From a virus: a DNA stretch of 64,000 bases. Below, piece after piece: positions 38,639 to 46,998 of this stretch. The notes under the pieces are model-generated. The model saw only the letters and a list, made by a program, of their open reading frames with translations, had not been told where the DNA came from and made no database searches. The DNA lies in IMG/VR virus record IMGVR_UViG_3300017917_001958, positions 1 to 64,000 of that record, one strand, 5' to 3'. Each line of letters opens with the position of its first letter. Position 1 is the stretch's first letter. The position numbers and the translations under genes are program-made.

Positions 38639-39329
38639 CTTCTCCTGACGGGGCTTTTACTGTTCTCATTAAATCTAATCCTGGTTTATTATCGTTTACA
38701 TATTTTCTAAAGTTTTGAGAGTCTATGATTGGTAAATTTTGTACAAAATTATGAATATTCATCATTTCTCTATTTCCTTGAACCGATTTAATCATTGTCT
38801 CTAAACGTTTTGTTATGATCGGTGCGATACCAATTCCATTCCAAGATTTTTCAATTTCTTTTAAATCATTTTCTTGTTTTTGATTTAAAAATTTAAAGGT
38901 AATTTCAATCTTACTTTTTTCCATGAAATATTTATATTCTCCATTTGAATCAGGATTAAGATTAAATTCTTTAAAATTTAAATCCGAAATATCTATAGTT
39001 GTATTAAACTCTTTATTTGTTTTTGGGTCTGTTAGTGTAACACTATATTCGGATCCAAATGCGGTATTTCTTAAAAAAATTAAAATAGATTGTCTATCTT
39101 CATCAACCAAATCATCAATATTAATATCTTTATCTAAAACTTTACGTTTTAATAATTCACTAACAATTTGATTTGTTTGTACAATATTTGGGGATGCTAA
39201 AATGTTTTCATCCGCAGCAGTTAGGTACGCAACTTTAACTGATTTCTTATTATTTGGGTAATGAATACCTCTACTTGGTAACACTACTACGTCATACGCA
39301 ATATTTGGGTCTATTACAAATTGTTCCAT
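38580..39329 (-). CDS. 26: Baseplate hub/tail assembly chaperone, T4 gp26-like
   Basis: A 249-aa protein with the conserved pattern of this family: VVLPSRGIHYPNNKKSVKVA, then YLTAADENILASPNIVQ, SELLKRKVLDKDINIDDL and DRQSILIFLRNTAFGSEYSV (residues about 15-115). Related proteins in T4-like phages are annotated as gp26 baseplate hub assembly proteins and resemble tail assembly chaperones. The gene sits upstream of the tape measure gene with an overlapping second frame, consistent with chaperoning that protein. A terminator separates it from the tail tube gene. A degenerate AATTTATC lies 2 nt before the ATG. Confidence 0.8.
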   Translation of the reverse strand: MEQFVIDPNIAYDVVVLPSRGIHYPNNKKSVKVAYLTAADENILASPNIVQTNQIVSELLKRKVLDKDINIDDLVDEDRQSILIFLRNTAFGSEYSVTLTDPKTNKEFNTTIDISDLNFKEFNLNPDSNGEYKYFMEKSKIEITFKFLNQKQENDLKEIEKSWNGIGIAPIITKRLETMIKSVQGNREMMNIHNFVQNLPIIDSQNFRKYVNDNKPGLDLMRTVKAPSGEDVQFYIGFGVEFFRPFYGL

Positions 39330-39380
39330 AAGATAAATTTAAAGAATAATTATTATAAAGTAAAGTTTGTTAAAAACATA

Positions 39381-39413
39381 AAACCGATACCCCTTAATTT
39401 GAGATATCGGTTT
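39381..39413 (-). terminator. Rho-independent terminator after tail tube gene
   Basis: Arms AAACCGATA (39381-39389) and TATCGGTTT (39405-39413) are perfectly complementary. On the minus strand the stem is followed by TTTTATGTTTTT. It isolates the highly expressed tube gene from the chaperone gene. Confidence 0.8.
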
Positions 39414-39434
39414 AATATTAAAATTTTTAATAAA

Positions 39435-39923
39435 TTAATATACTTGAATACAACGATCCATTCTTAATGAAGCGTCAATTGTAGCTAATTCATCTTGAGA
39501 ATAGTTCAAATCTCCGAAATTTAAGTTTGTTAGAAAACATCCTTGAAGTATCCATTTTTCAACAACAACACCTGTTGGATCTAACATCTCCAATTCAACA
39601 TCTTTTTTATACCCAGCGGCATATCCCATTCTACCAGTAACTGATTCTGCATGTAAACGGAACCATTCCATTAAAGCTTGGGATGCTGAAGGTCCAATTG
39701 GATCTTTAAATTGAACTTTTATCTCGTCCCAATCAAATCTACCGGCAACGTAAGTTGAAGTATTTAAAAATGGAATTTCTACCGATTTAATTTTAGCAGT
39801 TGGTCTCGAAGTTGAGAAAACATACCATTCATTTATACCTAAAGATGATGGAAATCTCAAGATAAATCTATTTTTACGTTTCGGTTCATATGGAACCGGC
39901 ATTTTCATTAATAAATCTGCCAT
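39435..39923 (-). CDS. 19: Tail tube protein, T4 gp19-like
   Basis: A 162-aa protein, matching T4 gp19 (163 aa). The family pattern is clear: KRKNRFILRFPSSLGINEWY, FDWDEIKVQFKDPIGPSASQ, ALMEWFRLHAESVTGRMGYA, and the C-terminal LTNLNFGDLNYSQDELATID. Hexameric rings of this protein stack into the rigid inner tail tube. It is a single-gene unit, with its own late-type motif, a 38-nt A-rich leader and a terminator, as expected for a major virion protein made in large amounts. Confidence 0.95.
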   Translation of the reverse strand: MADLLMKMPVPYEPKRKNRFILRFPSSLGINEWYVFSTSRPTAKIKSVEIPFLNTSTYVAGRFDWDEIKVQFKDPIGPSASQALMEWFRLHAESVTGRMGYAAGYKKDVELEMLDPTGVVVEKWILQGCFLTNLNFGDLNYSQDELATIDASLRMDRCIQVY

Positions 39924-39961
39924 TTTCTATTTGTTAAAATTTTTTAAGTTATTTACTTTCT

Positions 39962-39969
39962 TATAAATA
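39962..39969 (-). promoter_or_regulatory. Candidate late promoter motif (TATTTATA) of tail tube gene
   Basis: The minus strand reads GATATATTTATA, then a 38-nt A-rich leader ending AACAAATAGAAA before ATG. It is one of only two copies here with a long leader; the other belongs to the sheath gene. Confidence 0.6.
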
Positions 39970-40053
39970 TATCAGTATTGAAAAAATATTTTTTTTTGAA
40001 TTAATTATCGTTTTTACTTGATATTATCAATTATTTTTCTTATTTTTTATTAG

Positions 40054-40162
40054 TACCCAGTATAACTAGTTCCAGTAATTAATATATCTAGTATCTAGTG
40101 TAATTTAAATATTATTAAAAAAAATAATAAAATAAAAAAAACTAGTTCCAGTATACTGGGTA
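40054..40162. repeat. Composite element: 11-bp inverted repeat plus 14-bp direct repeat
   Basis: TACCCAGTATA (40054-40064) is perfectly inverted as TATACTGGGTA (40152-40162). AACTAGTTCCAGTA occurs directly at 40064-40077 and 40140-40153. CCAGTATACTGG (40148-40159) is a 12-bp palindrome. The 62 nt between the direct repeats are almost pure A/T apart from a short CTAGTATCTAGTG motif. Function unknown; protein-binding site, replication origin or recombination site are all possible. Confidence 0.8.
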
Positions 40163-40191
40163 ATATAAAAATATAATTATTATAAAATATG

Positions 40192-40205
40192 GTTCCATGT
40201 GGAAC
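40192..40205. repeat. Small inverted repeat GTTCC-ATGT-GGAAC
   Basis: A short perfect hairpin next to the sheath terminator. It repeats the GTTCC sequence of the adjacent composite element. It may be part of the same regulatory region or of a double terminator. Confidence 0.5.
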
Positions 40206-40209
40206 ATAA

Positions 40210-40237
40210 AAAAAGGATGTGAAAACACATCCTTTTT
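40210..40237 (-). terminator. Strong rho-independent terminator after tail sheath gene
   Basis: A perfect 12-bp stem, AAAAAGGATGTG / CACATCCTTTTT, with an AAAA loop (TTTT on the minus strand) and T run. It lies 19 nt after the sheath stop codon. The A/T flanks would let it act in both directions. Confidence 0.92.
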
Positions 40238-40256
40238 ATTTTAATACTTATTTAGA

Positions 40257-43136
40257 TTAAATATTCTCAAATGAAGCACCTGTTGGGGTAATTATAAATT
40301 CTAAATCAATAAATTCTAGAGATCTAGTTGGTTTTATATAAATTTTACCTCTCAACGTATTTGCATCTATATCTTCTGGGTCATTTGATACCGTTACACG
40401 GAAATCATATAATCCTCTTTCTTTCTTAATAGATTCAAGAATTGGATTAGTTAATCTCAAGAACTCTTGTCTTACTTGATCATCATTCTGCTCAAATAAT
40501 AATCTTACAGCAACTGCAGATATTAATTTTCTTGCTCTCAATAATAATCTTCTTACATTAATTCTATCTAGTGCTGATTCTCTTACTTGAAGAGTTTTGT
40601 TACCCCAAATAATTGTACCAGTGTCAGAAAATGTTGCAATTGGATTAATTCTATTTTTATAAAGATTATCTCTTTCGTCTAGAGTTAATTTTTTAGTTGC
40701 TTTAATTGCGTTTACCAATCCTCTTGAATAACCAGCGACTGCGAACCAAGGATAAGATACATTATCTGTCAAAGCAATATTTTTAACAACTTCACCTGTC
40801 GGTGGAATATATAATTGTGTTGAATTGTCAGTATCTCTTACTTGAATCCAAGGCCAGTAAGTTGCTGAATAGTTACTATCCAATGCAATTGCATCCAATT
40901 GGTCTACAACTTCGTCTGAAGTTGAAACGTTTGGTGATGAAATAATATAAAGTGAATCCGCTCTTTCATTTTCAATCATATCTACCGCCTGAGTGGTTAA
41001 TGAACTATGATCATAGAAATTAATACCCGGAGTTGCGAAAACATTTATATCAACCGCTTCTGGATTTGAGAATGTTTGAATACCTTGTAGAAACGCATAA
41101 TAATCTGAATTACCTGTTGTTGTACTAAATACCCCACCATTTGTAGTGTAATTTGCAATATAATTGTTTTTACCAAAAATATAACCATCACTATATGTTC
41201 TAACATTTCTGTAGATATCCCAACCATCATATCCACCAAATACTGCAAATGTAAATTTACGGTAATTGATATTAGTTAATTTATTGTCGGTACCTGTTTG
41301 TCCTTCAAGATCATAAGGTGTTGTTTTGTAGATTGGATCACCGTTTGTATCAAGTATTGTAGATGCGTTTGTAGACATATGGAAACCATATGTTGAACCA
41401 TTTGCACTGAAACCTTTCCATTTTAGTAAATCCATATCAAATTGAGATCCATTTTGAGATGAAAGACCCAATGATACTTTTTTAAATTTATCACCATTTG
41501 ATTGTACTGGTGTACCATCTGTTTGATAATACATTGTATCACCTGCATCAAAGTATTCTGTCTTATATATAACACTACCTAATGTTTTACCTGAAAATGA
41601 TTCATTATTGGTAAATCCTTTAAATCCTGCCGGAAACGCATCTGTAGGTGCGTTACTTGACATATTTAACATGATATATTTTGAATTTAAAGTAAATTCA
41701 CCATCGGAGGTACCTACTTTTCTTGCAACATATCCCGGTAATTCCGGATTCATTGTACATCTCGAGAATTTCTCGATAATTGCAGGATTTTCATCAGTAT
41801 CATTAAAATCACGAATAAGAATATCAAATTCACCGCTATCTAAGTTAATGTTAACTATCGATACTTTAATTTGATAGTTTGCTGAATCACCATCTGAAAT
41901 AGTTATTACTTCAAATAAATCATGAACAACTCCACCACGAACTTCAGAAACAACCATTGGTGAGATTGTTGTATCCCAAGAATGTAAGAAATTGTCACCT
42001 TCTAAATTATATACCTCTTCTAAACTTAGACCTCTAATTAATCCTTTTTGATAACCGTTTAATACTAAATTAGGATATGATTCATAAACATATAAAGGTG
42101 TATCACTATATGATTTATCATAAACATCAGAACCCAATACTTTTTTAATATATTTTGATGATGTTGTATCTAATGTACATGTGAATGATTTTGCACCACC
42201 AGTATGTCCGGTTACATTAATTGTGAATTCACCTAATGGATTTGTTTCAATACCTGTAACATCGGTTAATGAATAACTTGTATTACCTGTTACTTCTAAA
42301 ATTAAAGTGTTACCACTATAACGACCTCTTGATCTTAATGCTGCAACTACAACATCATGATAATCACTATTTAAGGTTGCTGGATATTTGTATCTTGTAA
42401 CATCAAATCTTGATGTACCACTTGAATAAACAAATAAATAACCATAAACCCCATCTATTGTAGAATCGGTTACACCTGATTTATTGTAAAGAACGTTATA
42501 CCATTCTTTTTCATTATTATTATCTACATTGATTTTTCCTGTAAGTGGTGAAACTACTTCTTCACCTGTTAAACCCGTTACATCATTGTCATTAACTTTA
42601 CCTAAAACAAACCATAAACCGTTGTCGGTTGATGTTAGTCCACTATAGTTAGATACAATGTAATCAGTTATTGATGTTCCATCAATTGATGTTTTACCGG
42701 AAAGTTCTGCGTAAATAGGACTACTTGTTATATTAACAGTAGTTGCAGATAATGTAAAACCTGTTGAAGTGTATGATGTAGTATCTACATTTACACCACC
42801 TAAAGTTTTAATACCGAAAGTTTTGTAAGGTTTATATCCCGTCAAACCAAGAATTCTTGTTACGAATAATTGATTTGATTCTTGTAAATAAGACTTAGCA
42901 ACATAAGGTAATTCATACTTAGGGTTGTTAGCACCATCTTTTAATGGTGTTGTACCTCCAAAATATGTTTTGAATTCATCGAAATTTGTAATTAAAATTG
43001 GTTCAAAAGCGGGACCTTGTAAAGTCTCACCAACTAAACCAAGAGTAGTTACACCGACACTTTGTGCTACGAATGTTAGATCCTTTTCAGATGTATAGAC
43101 ACCTGGAGAAACGAATACTCTGTTTGAATTTGCCAT
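40257..43136 (-). CDS. 18: Tail sheath protein, T4 gp18-like (enlarged)
   Basis: The contractile sheath subunit, 959 aa against 659 aa in T4. The N-terminus VFVSPGVYTSEKDLTFVAQS, then TTLGLVGETLQGPAFEPILI and EFKTYFGG is the conserved sheath start. The C-terminal part contains LDRINVRRLLLRARKLISAV, FEQNDDQVRQEFLRL and GRLYDFRVTVS-like strands, the domain that makes the intersubunit mesh. The extra length is in the central, surface-exposed insertion (about residues 130-620), rich in Thr/Gly turns. It is expressed alone: late-type motif, 37-nt A-rich leader, strong terminator. Confidence 0.95.
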   Translation of the reverse strand: MANSNRVFVSPGVYTSEKDLTFVAQSVGVTTLGLVGETLQGPAFEPILITNFDEFKTYFGGTTPLKDGANNPKYELPYVAKSYLQESNQLFVTRILGLTGYKPYKTFGIKTLGGVNVDTTSYTSTGFTLSATTVNITSSPIYAELSGKTSIDGTSITDYIVSNYSGLTSTDNGLWFVLGKVNDNDVTGLTGEEVVSPLTGKINVDNNNEKEWYNVLYNKSGVTDSTIDGVYGYLFVYSSGTSRFDVTRYKYPATLNSDYHDVVVAALRSRGRYSGNTLILEVTGNTSYSLTDVTGIETNPLGEFTINVTGHTGGAKSFTCTLDTTSSKYIKKVLGSDVYDKSYSDTPLYVYESYPNLVLNGYQKGLIRGLSLEEVYNLEGDNFLHSWDTTISPMVVSEVRGGVVHDLFEVITISDGDSANYQIKVSIVNINLDSGEFDILIRDFNDTDENPAIIEKFSRCTMNPELPGYVARKVGTSDGEFTLNSKYIMLNMSSNAPTDAFPAGFKGFTNNESFSGKTLGSVIYKTEYFDAGDTMYYQTDGTPVQSNGDKFKKVSLGLSSQNGSQFDMDLLKWKGFSANGSTYGFHMSTNASTILDTNGDPIYKTTPYDLEGQTGTDNKLTNINYRKFTFAVFGGYDGWDIYRNVRTYSDGYIFGKNNYIANYTTNGGVFSTTTGNSDYYAFLQGIQTFSNPEAVDINVFATPGINFYDHSSLTTQAVDMIENERADSLYIISSPNVSTSDEVVDQLDAIALDSNYSATYWPWIQVRDTDNSTQLYIPPTGEVVKNIALTDNVSYPWFAVAGYSRGLVNAIKATKKLTLDERDNLYKNRINPIATFSDTGTIIWGNKTLQVRESALDRINVRRLLLRARKLISAVAVRLLFEQNDDQVRQEFLRLTNPILESIKKERGLYDFRVTVSNDPEDIDANTLRGKIYIKPTRSLEFIDLEFIITPTGASFENI

Positions 43137-43173
43137 TGATTTTTATTTGGTTAAATATTTTTATTACTTATAC

Positions 43174-43183
43174 TATAAATATC
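43174..43183 (-). promoter_or_regulatory. Candidate late promoter motif (GATATTTATA) of sheath gene
   Basis: The minus strand reads AAAGATATTTATA followed by a 37-nt leader ending CCAAATAAAAATCA before ATG. Read on the plus strand the same bases are TATAAATA, the T4 late consensus, so a T4-trained scan could call it in the wrong direction. Confidence 0.6.
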
Positions 43184-43220
43184 TTTGTTTTTACCAAAGA
43201 TTTCCGTATATTTTAATAAA

Positions 43221-43260
43221 AGATATTTAATTATCTTAATTTATCTTAATTTATCTTTAT
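43221..43260 (+). promoter_or_regulatory. Three 10-bp direct repeats abutting the RHH gene start (candidate operator)
   Basis: TTATCTTAAT at 43231-43240 and 43241-43250, then TTATCTTTAT at 43251-43260, ending exactly at the ATG. AGATA/TATCT (43221-43236) adds an inverted copy. Such a spacing is typical for sites bound by ribbon-helix-helix dimers that repress their own gene. Confidence 0.6.
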
Positions 43261-43446
43261 ATGGGTTTAGAATCAGTAAACAAAACTAAAAACATAAAAA
43301 TCAGTGAAAATCATCACAAAATTTTAAAATTGTATTGTGATAAAAATGGTTTAAAAATTTATAAAGTTTTAGAAAAATGGATTGACGAACATTGTTCATC
43401 AAAAAAGAAAGATTCTACAAAAGATTTGTATGGAGATGATAATTAG
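43261..43446 (+). CDS. Small ribbon-helix-helix-like DNA-binding protein
   Basis: A 61-aa protein. KNIKISENHHKILKLYCDKN, then GLKIYKVLEKWIDEHC (residues about 10-46) has the RHH/CopG-like pattern: a short strand (IKIS), a helix, a turn at NG, and a second helix ending in a Trp. The rest is a charged tail. It is the only plus-strand gene inside the 40-45 kb minus-strand structural block. Its 3' end overlaps the end of the gp15-like gene by 4 nt. The repeats right before its ATG suggest self-repression. Confidence 0.65.
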   Translation: MGLESVNKTKNIKISENHHKILKLYCDKNGLKIYKVLEKWIDEHCSSKKKDSTKDLYGDDN

Positions 43447-44681
43447 AAAACATATGTTATACCAATTTTAGATCCTATAACAGGTGAATATTGTAATGTC
43501 ACTTCATTTTTACCGGATACCTCATACCCGTTTGGTCCTTCATCTTCCACAAGACCGTTAATATCTAAGGTAACAACACTATTGATAGCATTTAATAAAG
43601 TAAAAGTTAAATTATTTCCATCGTATATAAAGTATTCAGTTGTTACTTGAAGCGGTTTACCATAGGTGTCAAGAAAAACACTATTTTTTCCTCTGTAATA
43701 TGTTATTGTAATTATACTTCCTTCAAGGGGAGGTGTCGTAAAGGTTATTTTTGATGTTCCCGCCACATGATAATAATGAACATCTCTTATTTGTAATAAA
43801 CCATTTATACCAACATTAAATAAAATCCCAATACTTTCACCCACACTAAATGAAGTCTGCATACCATCTGCTGTAAATGTAACGATAGTAATATCGATGT
43901 TTTTACTGATGTATTTTTTTTGATAATTATTACTTTGTATAAATTCATTCAAAAGAAAAAATCTACTGATGGCAGGTTTTACTTCAAATTCCTCACTATC
44001 AATTAAGAAACCTAACATTGTGAATTTATAATTTTGAATATAAAATCTACGACCATCTAATGTTTCCATTGGTGTAGTATCTTCAATAGAATCTAAGACT
44101 ATAGGTATGTAATGTCCCTTAACCATCGTGTAATCTTGCCTTGATGCAAAATGTTGTAGTACTATCTTATTAAAACGATTTAAATCTCTAAATTTTGTAC
44201 AAATAATAGTCACTTCATATGATATATCAACCGGTACAGGTTGTGGTATTTTGTAAATATCTGCGCCCATTGAGTTACCATCCCAAGTTGGTACCGATGC
44301 ATAATAGAATTGATGTCTATCGGGAACCGTTCTTTGAACAGATGGATTTGTACCCGGTTGAACATCAGGTTTTCTTATTGTTGAAATAAAAGGTAATTGA
44401 ATATTTCTATCATCATCAGTAAATTCCCAATTATTTGTAAATTCCGCCCATCTTTGTATGGTCAAAATTTTATCTATCACTGGTATTTTTTTACCGTCTG
44501 AAACAACAACGAATTTATCTTTAACATAATCCAACATACCTTTATCTAAATCATCATGTAATATTGAATCCGGTAAATAAGAATCTGATTTTGTTATTTT
44601 ATCTAACAACTCCTGTCTTCTTTCCAATAATTGTTTCTCCGTATAAACTGAGATATTAGTTTTTCTTTTTGGGTATGCCAT
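43443..44681 (-). CDS. 15: Tail sheath stabiliser/completion protein, T4 gp15-like, with extra C-terminal repeats
   Basis: I start at the ATG at 44681 (412 aa, MAYPKRKTNISVY), 1 nt after the upstream stop; an ATG 13 codons earlier overlaps the previous gene. Residues about 150-245 (VPVDISYEVTIICTKFRDLN, FASRQDYTMVKGHYIPIVLD, DGRRFYIQNYKFTMLGFLID) match the gp15 pattern; in T4, gp15 caps the contracted or extended sheath. T4 gp15 is 272 aa. The surplus C-terminal 150 aa contains two similar beta repeats (VGINGLLQIRD / DINGLVEDEG with following GSIITITYYRG / GSKIGITYVF). The gene follows the gp14-like gene. Confidence 0.75.
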   Translation of the reverse strand: MAYPKRKTNISVYTEKQLLERRQELLDKITKSDSYLPDSILHDDLDKGMLDYVKDKFVVVSDGKKIPVIDKILTIQRWAEFTNNWEFTDDDRNIQLPFISTIRKPDVQPGTNPSVQRTVPDRHQFYYASVPTWDGNSMGADIYKIPQPVPVDISYEVTIICTKFRDLNRFNKIVLQHFASRQDYTMVKGHYIPIVLDSIEDTTPMETLDGRRFYIQNYKFTMLGFLIDSEEFEVKPAISRFFLLNEFIQSNNYQKKYISKNIDITIVTFTADGMQTSFSVGESIGILFNVGINGLLQIRDVHYYHVAGTSKITFTTPPLEGSIITITYYRGKNSVFLDTYGKPLQVTTEYFIYDGNNLTFTLLNAINSVVTLDINGLVEDEGPNGYEVSGKNEVTLQYSPVIGSKIGITYVF

Positions 44682-44682
44682 T

Positions 44683-45195
44683 TTATACTCCTCTAAATTG
44701 TGCGTCTTGAACCGCTGCACATGTTATTGTTCTATAATATGGTTTGTAACCAAACATATTATGTTTATTATCAGATGTTACTTTACCATCATTTGTTACG
44801 GTGTAATATCTTGTTCTTGTTTCCGACTCAGGATATCCAATATAATCACCATATTTTACATCTATCTTTAACTCATCTAAATGTTTAATATAAACAGATA
44901 GGGTCATGTTACCGGGTTCATTATAACGAACAAGACCATTTTTATATGAATTATTTTTTGGTTCTTCAATTTTAACCAACGCATTAAATTCTACGGGCGG
45001 GTAAAACTTAATTTGATCTGAACCAACCTCACCATAAATAGAATCGACTTCAGTTTTTTGACCGTCAACACGATAAAGAACTAATTTCATGTTTAAATCT
45101 CCATGAAGATATTCAGAACCAATTTGAATATGAAGATCAAAATCGTCCTGTGAAAAAAACTTGGAACCTCTCGTAATTGGTATTTTATTATCCAT
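44683..45195 (-). CDS. 14: Neck protein, T4 gp14-like
   Basis: A 170-aa beta-rich protein (T4 gp14 has 256 aa). DSIYGEVGSDQIKFYPPVEF, then GNMTLSVYIKHLDELKIDVK and GDYIGYPESETRTRYYTVTN fit the neck-protein pattern known from T4-like phages. It sits directly before the gp15-like gene, the T4 order 14-15. Neck proteins bridge portal and tail. A late-type motif ends 5 nt from the ATG, in a divergent intergenic region shared with the SNF2 gene. Assignment is by pattern and synteny, not a full alignment. Confidence 0.65.
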   Translation of the reverse strand: MDNKIPITRGSKFFSQDDFDLHIQIGSEYLHGDLNMKLVLYRVDGQKTEVDSIYGEVGSDQIKFYPPVEFNALVKIEEPKNNSYKNGLVRYNEPGNMTLSVYIKHLDELKIDVKYGDYIGYPESETRTRYYTVTNDGKVTSDNKHNMFGYKPYYRTITCAAVQDAQFRGV

Positions 45196-45200
45196 ATTGT

Positions 45201-45209
45201 TATAAATAG
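45201..45209 (-). promoter_or_regulatory. Candidate late promoter motif (CTATTTATA) before gp14-like gene
   Basis: The minus strand reads ACTATTTATA, then ACAAT and ATG (5-nt gap). It is divergent from the copy at 45224-45231. Confidence 0.55.
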
Positions 45210-45223
45210 TTTAAAATTACAAT

Positions 45224-45231
45224 CTATTTAT
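45224..45231 (+). promoter_or_regulatory. Candidate late promoter motif (CTATTTAT) before SNF2 helicase gene
   Basis: The plus strand reads ATCTATTTATG followed by 14 nt and the ATG at 45247. Together with the minus-strand copy at 45201 it makes a back-to-back promoter pair in a 51-nt gap. Confidence 0.5.
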
Positions 45232-45246
45232 GTATATTTTAAATGT

Positions 45247-46998
45247 ATGGAAATAAAAATCCCCGAAATAGACGCAAAAAATATTTTATTAAAATATGAA
45301 GGTGCCAATAATCAATTATTGGAATGGAAAAGAAAATTTATTGAAGTTAAAAATTTTAAACTAACCAGAACACAATCGGAGTACGTACAAAAATATCATG
45401 AAATATCACCTAAAATAGCAAAAAAATATATAACAATAGTAGCTAGTTTTGGTGAAAAAATAATGGAAGATAGACTTTTAACCAAACCACCTGAAAAAAT
45501 TTGGTGTGAAAAATTATTATGTGAATCCGAAAAGGCATATCATATTTGGGGTAAAATTTTAGATTCTGAAAAAAATTATGCGTTTTGGTTACCAAAAGCA
45601 TCAATACAACAAGAAGAAAAAAAATTAAATAGGGTTATTGATTATTCTAAATATAAATCAAGACCACCCATGGAACATCAAAAGATTGCAATTGAAAAAT
45701 TATTAGCAAATAATAAATTTATTTTAGCTGACGACATGGGTTTAGGGAAAACAACATCGGCAGTTATAGCATCTATAGAAAGTGGCGCTAGAAAAATTTT
45801 AATTGTTTGTCCAGCATCTTTAAAAATTAATTGGGAAAGAGAAATTAAAAATTATTGTGATAAAAAAATTTTAATTGTTGAAGGTCGTAAATGGGGTCAC
45901 ACTTTTGATTATTATATCATTAATTACGATATTATAAAAAATTACCATACAACAGATAAAAGTGAAGATAGTGATGATTATAAATTATTGGTTAATACTA
46001 ATTTTGATTTGGCTATAGTTGATGAAGCACATTATATTTCAAATGCTGCTGCAAATAGAACAAAATTATTAAACGACGTATTAGAAACAATACCAAAAGT
46101 GTGGTTACTAACCGGGACACCAATGACATCAAGACCAATAAATTATTTTAATTTATTAAAAATTGTCGAATCACCATTGACATTGAATTGGCAATCATAT
46201 GTTCGTAGATATTGTAAAGGATTTCAATTTAAAGTTGGAAATAGGAAAATTTGGAATACAAGTGGTGCAAGTAATTTAGATGAATTAAGAGAAAGAACAA
46301 AGAATATCGTTCTTCGTAGAATGAAAACGGATATCCTTGATCTACCTGAAAAAATAGTTACTCCGGTTTTTCTTGAATTAACAAGTAAAATGTACGATGA
46401 AGAGTTGGAAGAATTTACACGTATTAGTAATGATAAAAAAAATGATGAAACAATAAGTGTAACAATAAATCGTTTAATGAAAATTCGTCAATTAATATCA
46501 TATGAAAAAATTCCATGTACTTGTGAACTTATTGATAAATGTATTGAACAAGGTAAGAAAGTTATTGTACTAACTAATTTTACTATGACTCTCGATATGT
46601 TACATGAAAAATATAAGAAAAATTCGGTAACACTTGATGGTCGTATGAATAAAGATAAAAGACAAGAAAATGTTGATAGATTTCAAAATGACGATAAAAT
46701 AAAAGTGTTTATTGGTAACATTAAAGCTGCCGGTGTTGGTATTACGTTAACAGCAGCAGAAGTGGTTATCATGAATGACTTATCATTTGTTCCTGCCGAT
46801 CATTCTCAAGGAGAAGATAGAGCTTATAGATATGGACAAAAAAATAGTGTTCTCGTTTATTATCCGGTATTTGAGAACACTATAGAAAAAATTATATATA
46901 ATATTTTACAAAAAAAGAAAAATGTTATTGACCAAGTTATGGGTGATGGAGAATATTCTGAATCTTTTAGTAAAGATTTATTAAAGAGTATTCTTTAA
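45247..46998 (+). CDS. SNF2-family DNA helicase/translocase (SMARCAL1-like, UvsW-type role)
   Basis: A 583-aa superfamily 2 ATPase. Q-motif region RPPMEHQKIAIEKLL; Walker A ADDMGLGKTTSA near residue 162; motif Ia ILIVCPASLKINWERE; DEAH box IVDEAHYIS near 258; motif III LLTGTPMTSRP near 292; C-terminal lobe with VIVLTNFTMTLDMLHEKY, FIGNIKAAGVGITLTAA, and arginine motif GEDRAYRYGQ near 521. Such enzymes anneal or reverse branched DNA. In T4 the SF2 helicase UvsW fills this niche. The N-terminal 130 aa may hold a substrate-recognition part. It is on the opposite strand to the neck/tail genes and its 3' end overlaps the nuclease gene by 18 nt. Confidence 0.9.
   Translation: MEIKIPEIDAKNILLKYEGANNQLLEWKRKFIEVKNFKLTRTQSEYVQKYHEISPKIAKKYITIVASFGEKIMEDRLLTKPPEKIWCEKLLCESEKAYHIWGKILDSEKNYAFWLPKASIQQEEKKLNRVIDYSKYKSRPPMEHQKIAIEKLLANNKFILADDMGLGKTTSAVIASIESGARKILIVCPASLKINWEREIKNYCDKKILIVEGRKWGHTFDYYIINYDIIKNYHTTDKSEDSDDYKLLVNTNFDLAIVDEAHYISNAAANRTKLLNDVLETIPKVWLLTGTPMTSRPINYFNLLKIVESPLTLNWQSYVRRYCKGFQFKVGNRKIWNTSGASNLDELRERTKNIVLRRMKTDILDLPEKIVTPVFLELTSKMYDEELEEFTRISNDKKNDETISVTINRLMKIRQLISYEKIPCTCELIDKCIEQGKKVIVLTNFTMTLDMLHEKYKKNSVTLDGRMNKDKRQENVDRFQNDDKIKVFIGNIKAAGVGITLTAAEVVIMNDLSFVPADHSQGEDRAYRYGQKNSVLVYYPVFENTIEKIIYNILQKKKNVIDQVMGDGEYSESFSKDLLKSIL

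Larger units (their letters stand above)
39924..40256. other. 333-nt non-coding region between sheath and tube genes
   Basis: It holds no credible gene. From high to low coordinates it contains the sheath terminator (40210-40237), a small GTTCC/GGAAC hairpin, a repeat element (40054-40162), a T-rich stretch, and the late-type motif and leader of the tube gene. It is the longest gene-free stretch in the window and nearly all A/T apart from the repeats. Confidence 0.8.

Noticed and set aside
40054-40162. CRISPR-like array
   Set aside because: Only two copies of the 14-bp repeat with one spacer and no further units or cas genes. This is a palindromic element, not an array.
43170-43260. T4-type late promoter TATAAATA reading toward the RHH gene
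   Set aside because: The same bases read TATTTATA toward the sheath gene, and all other copies in the window point that way, so the minus-strand reading is preferred.
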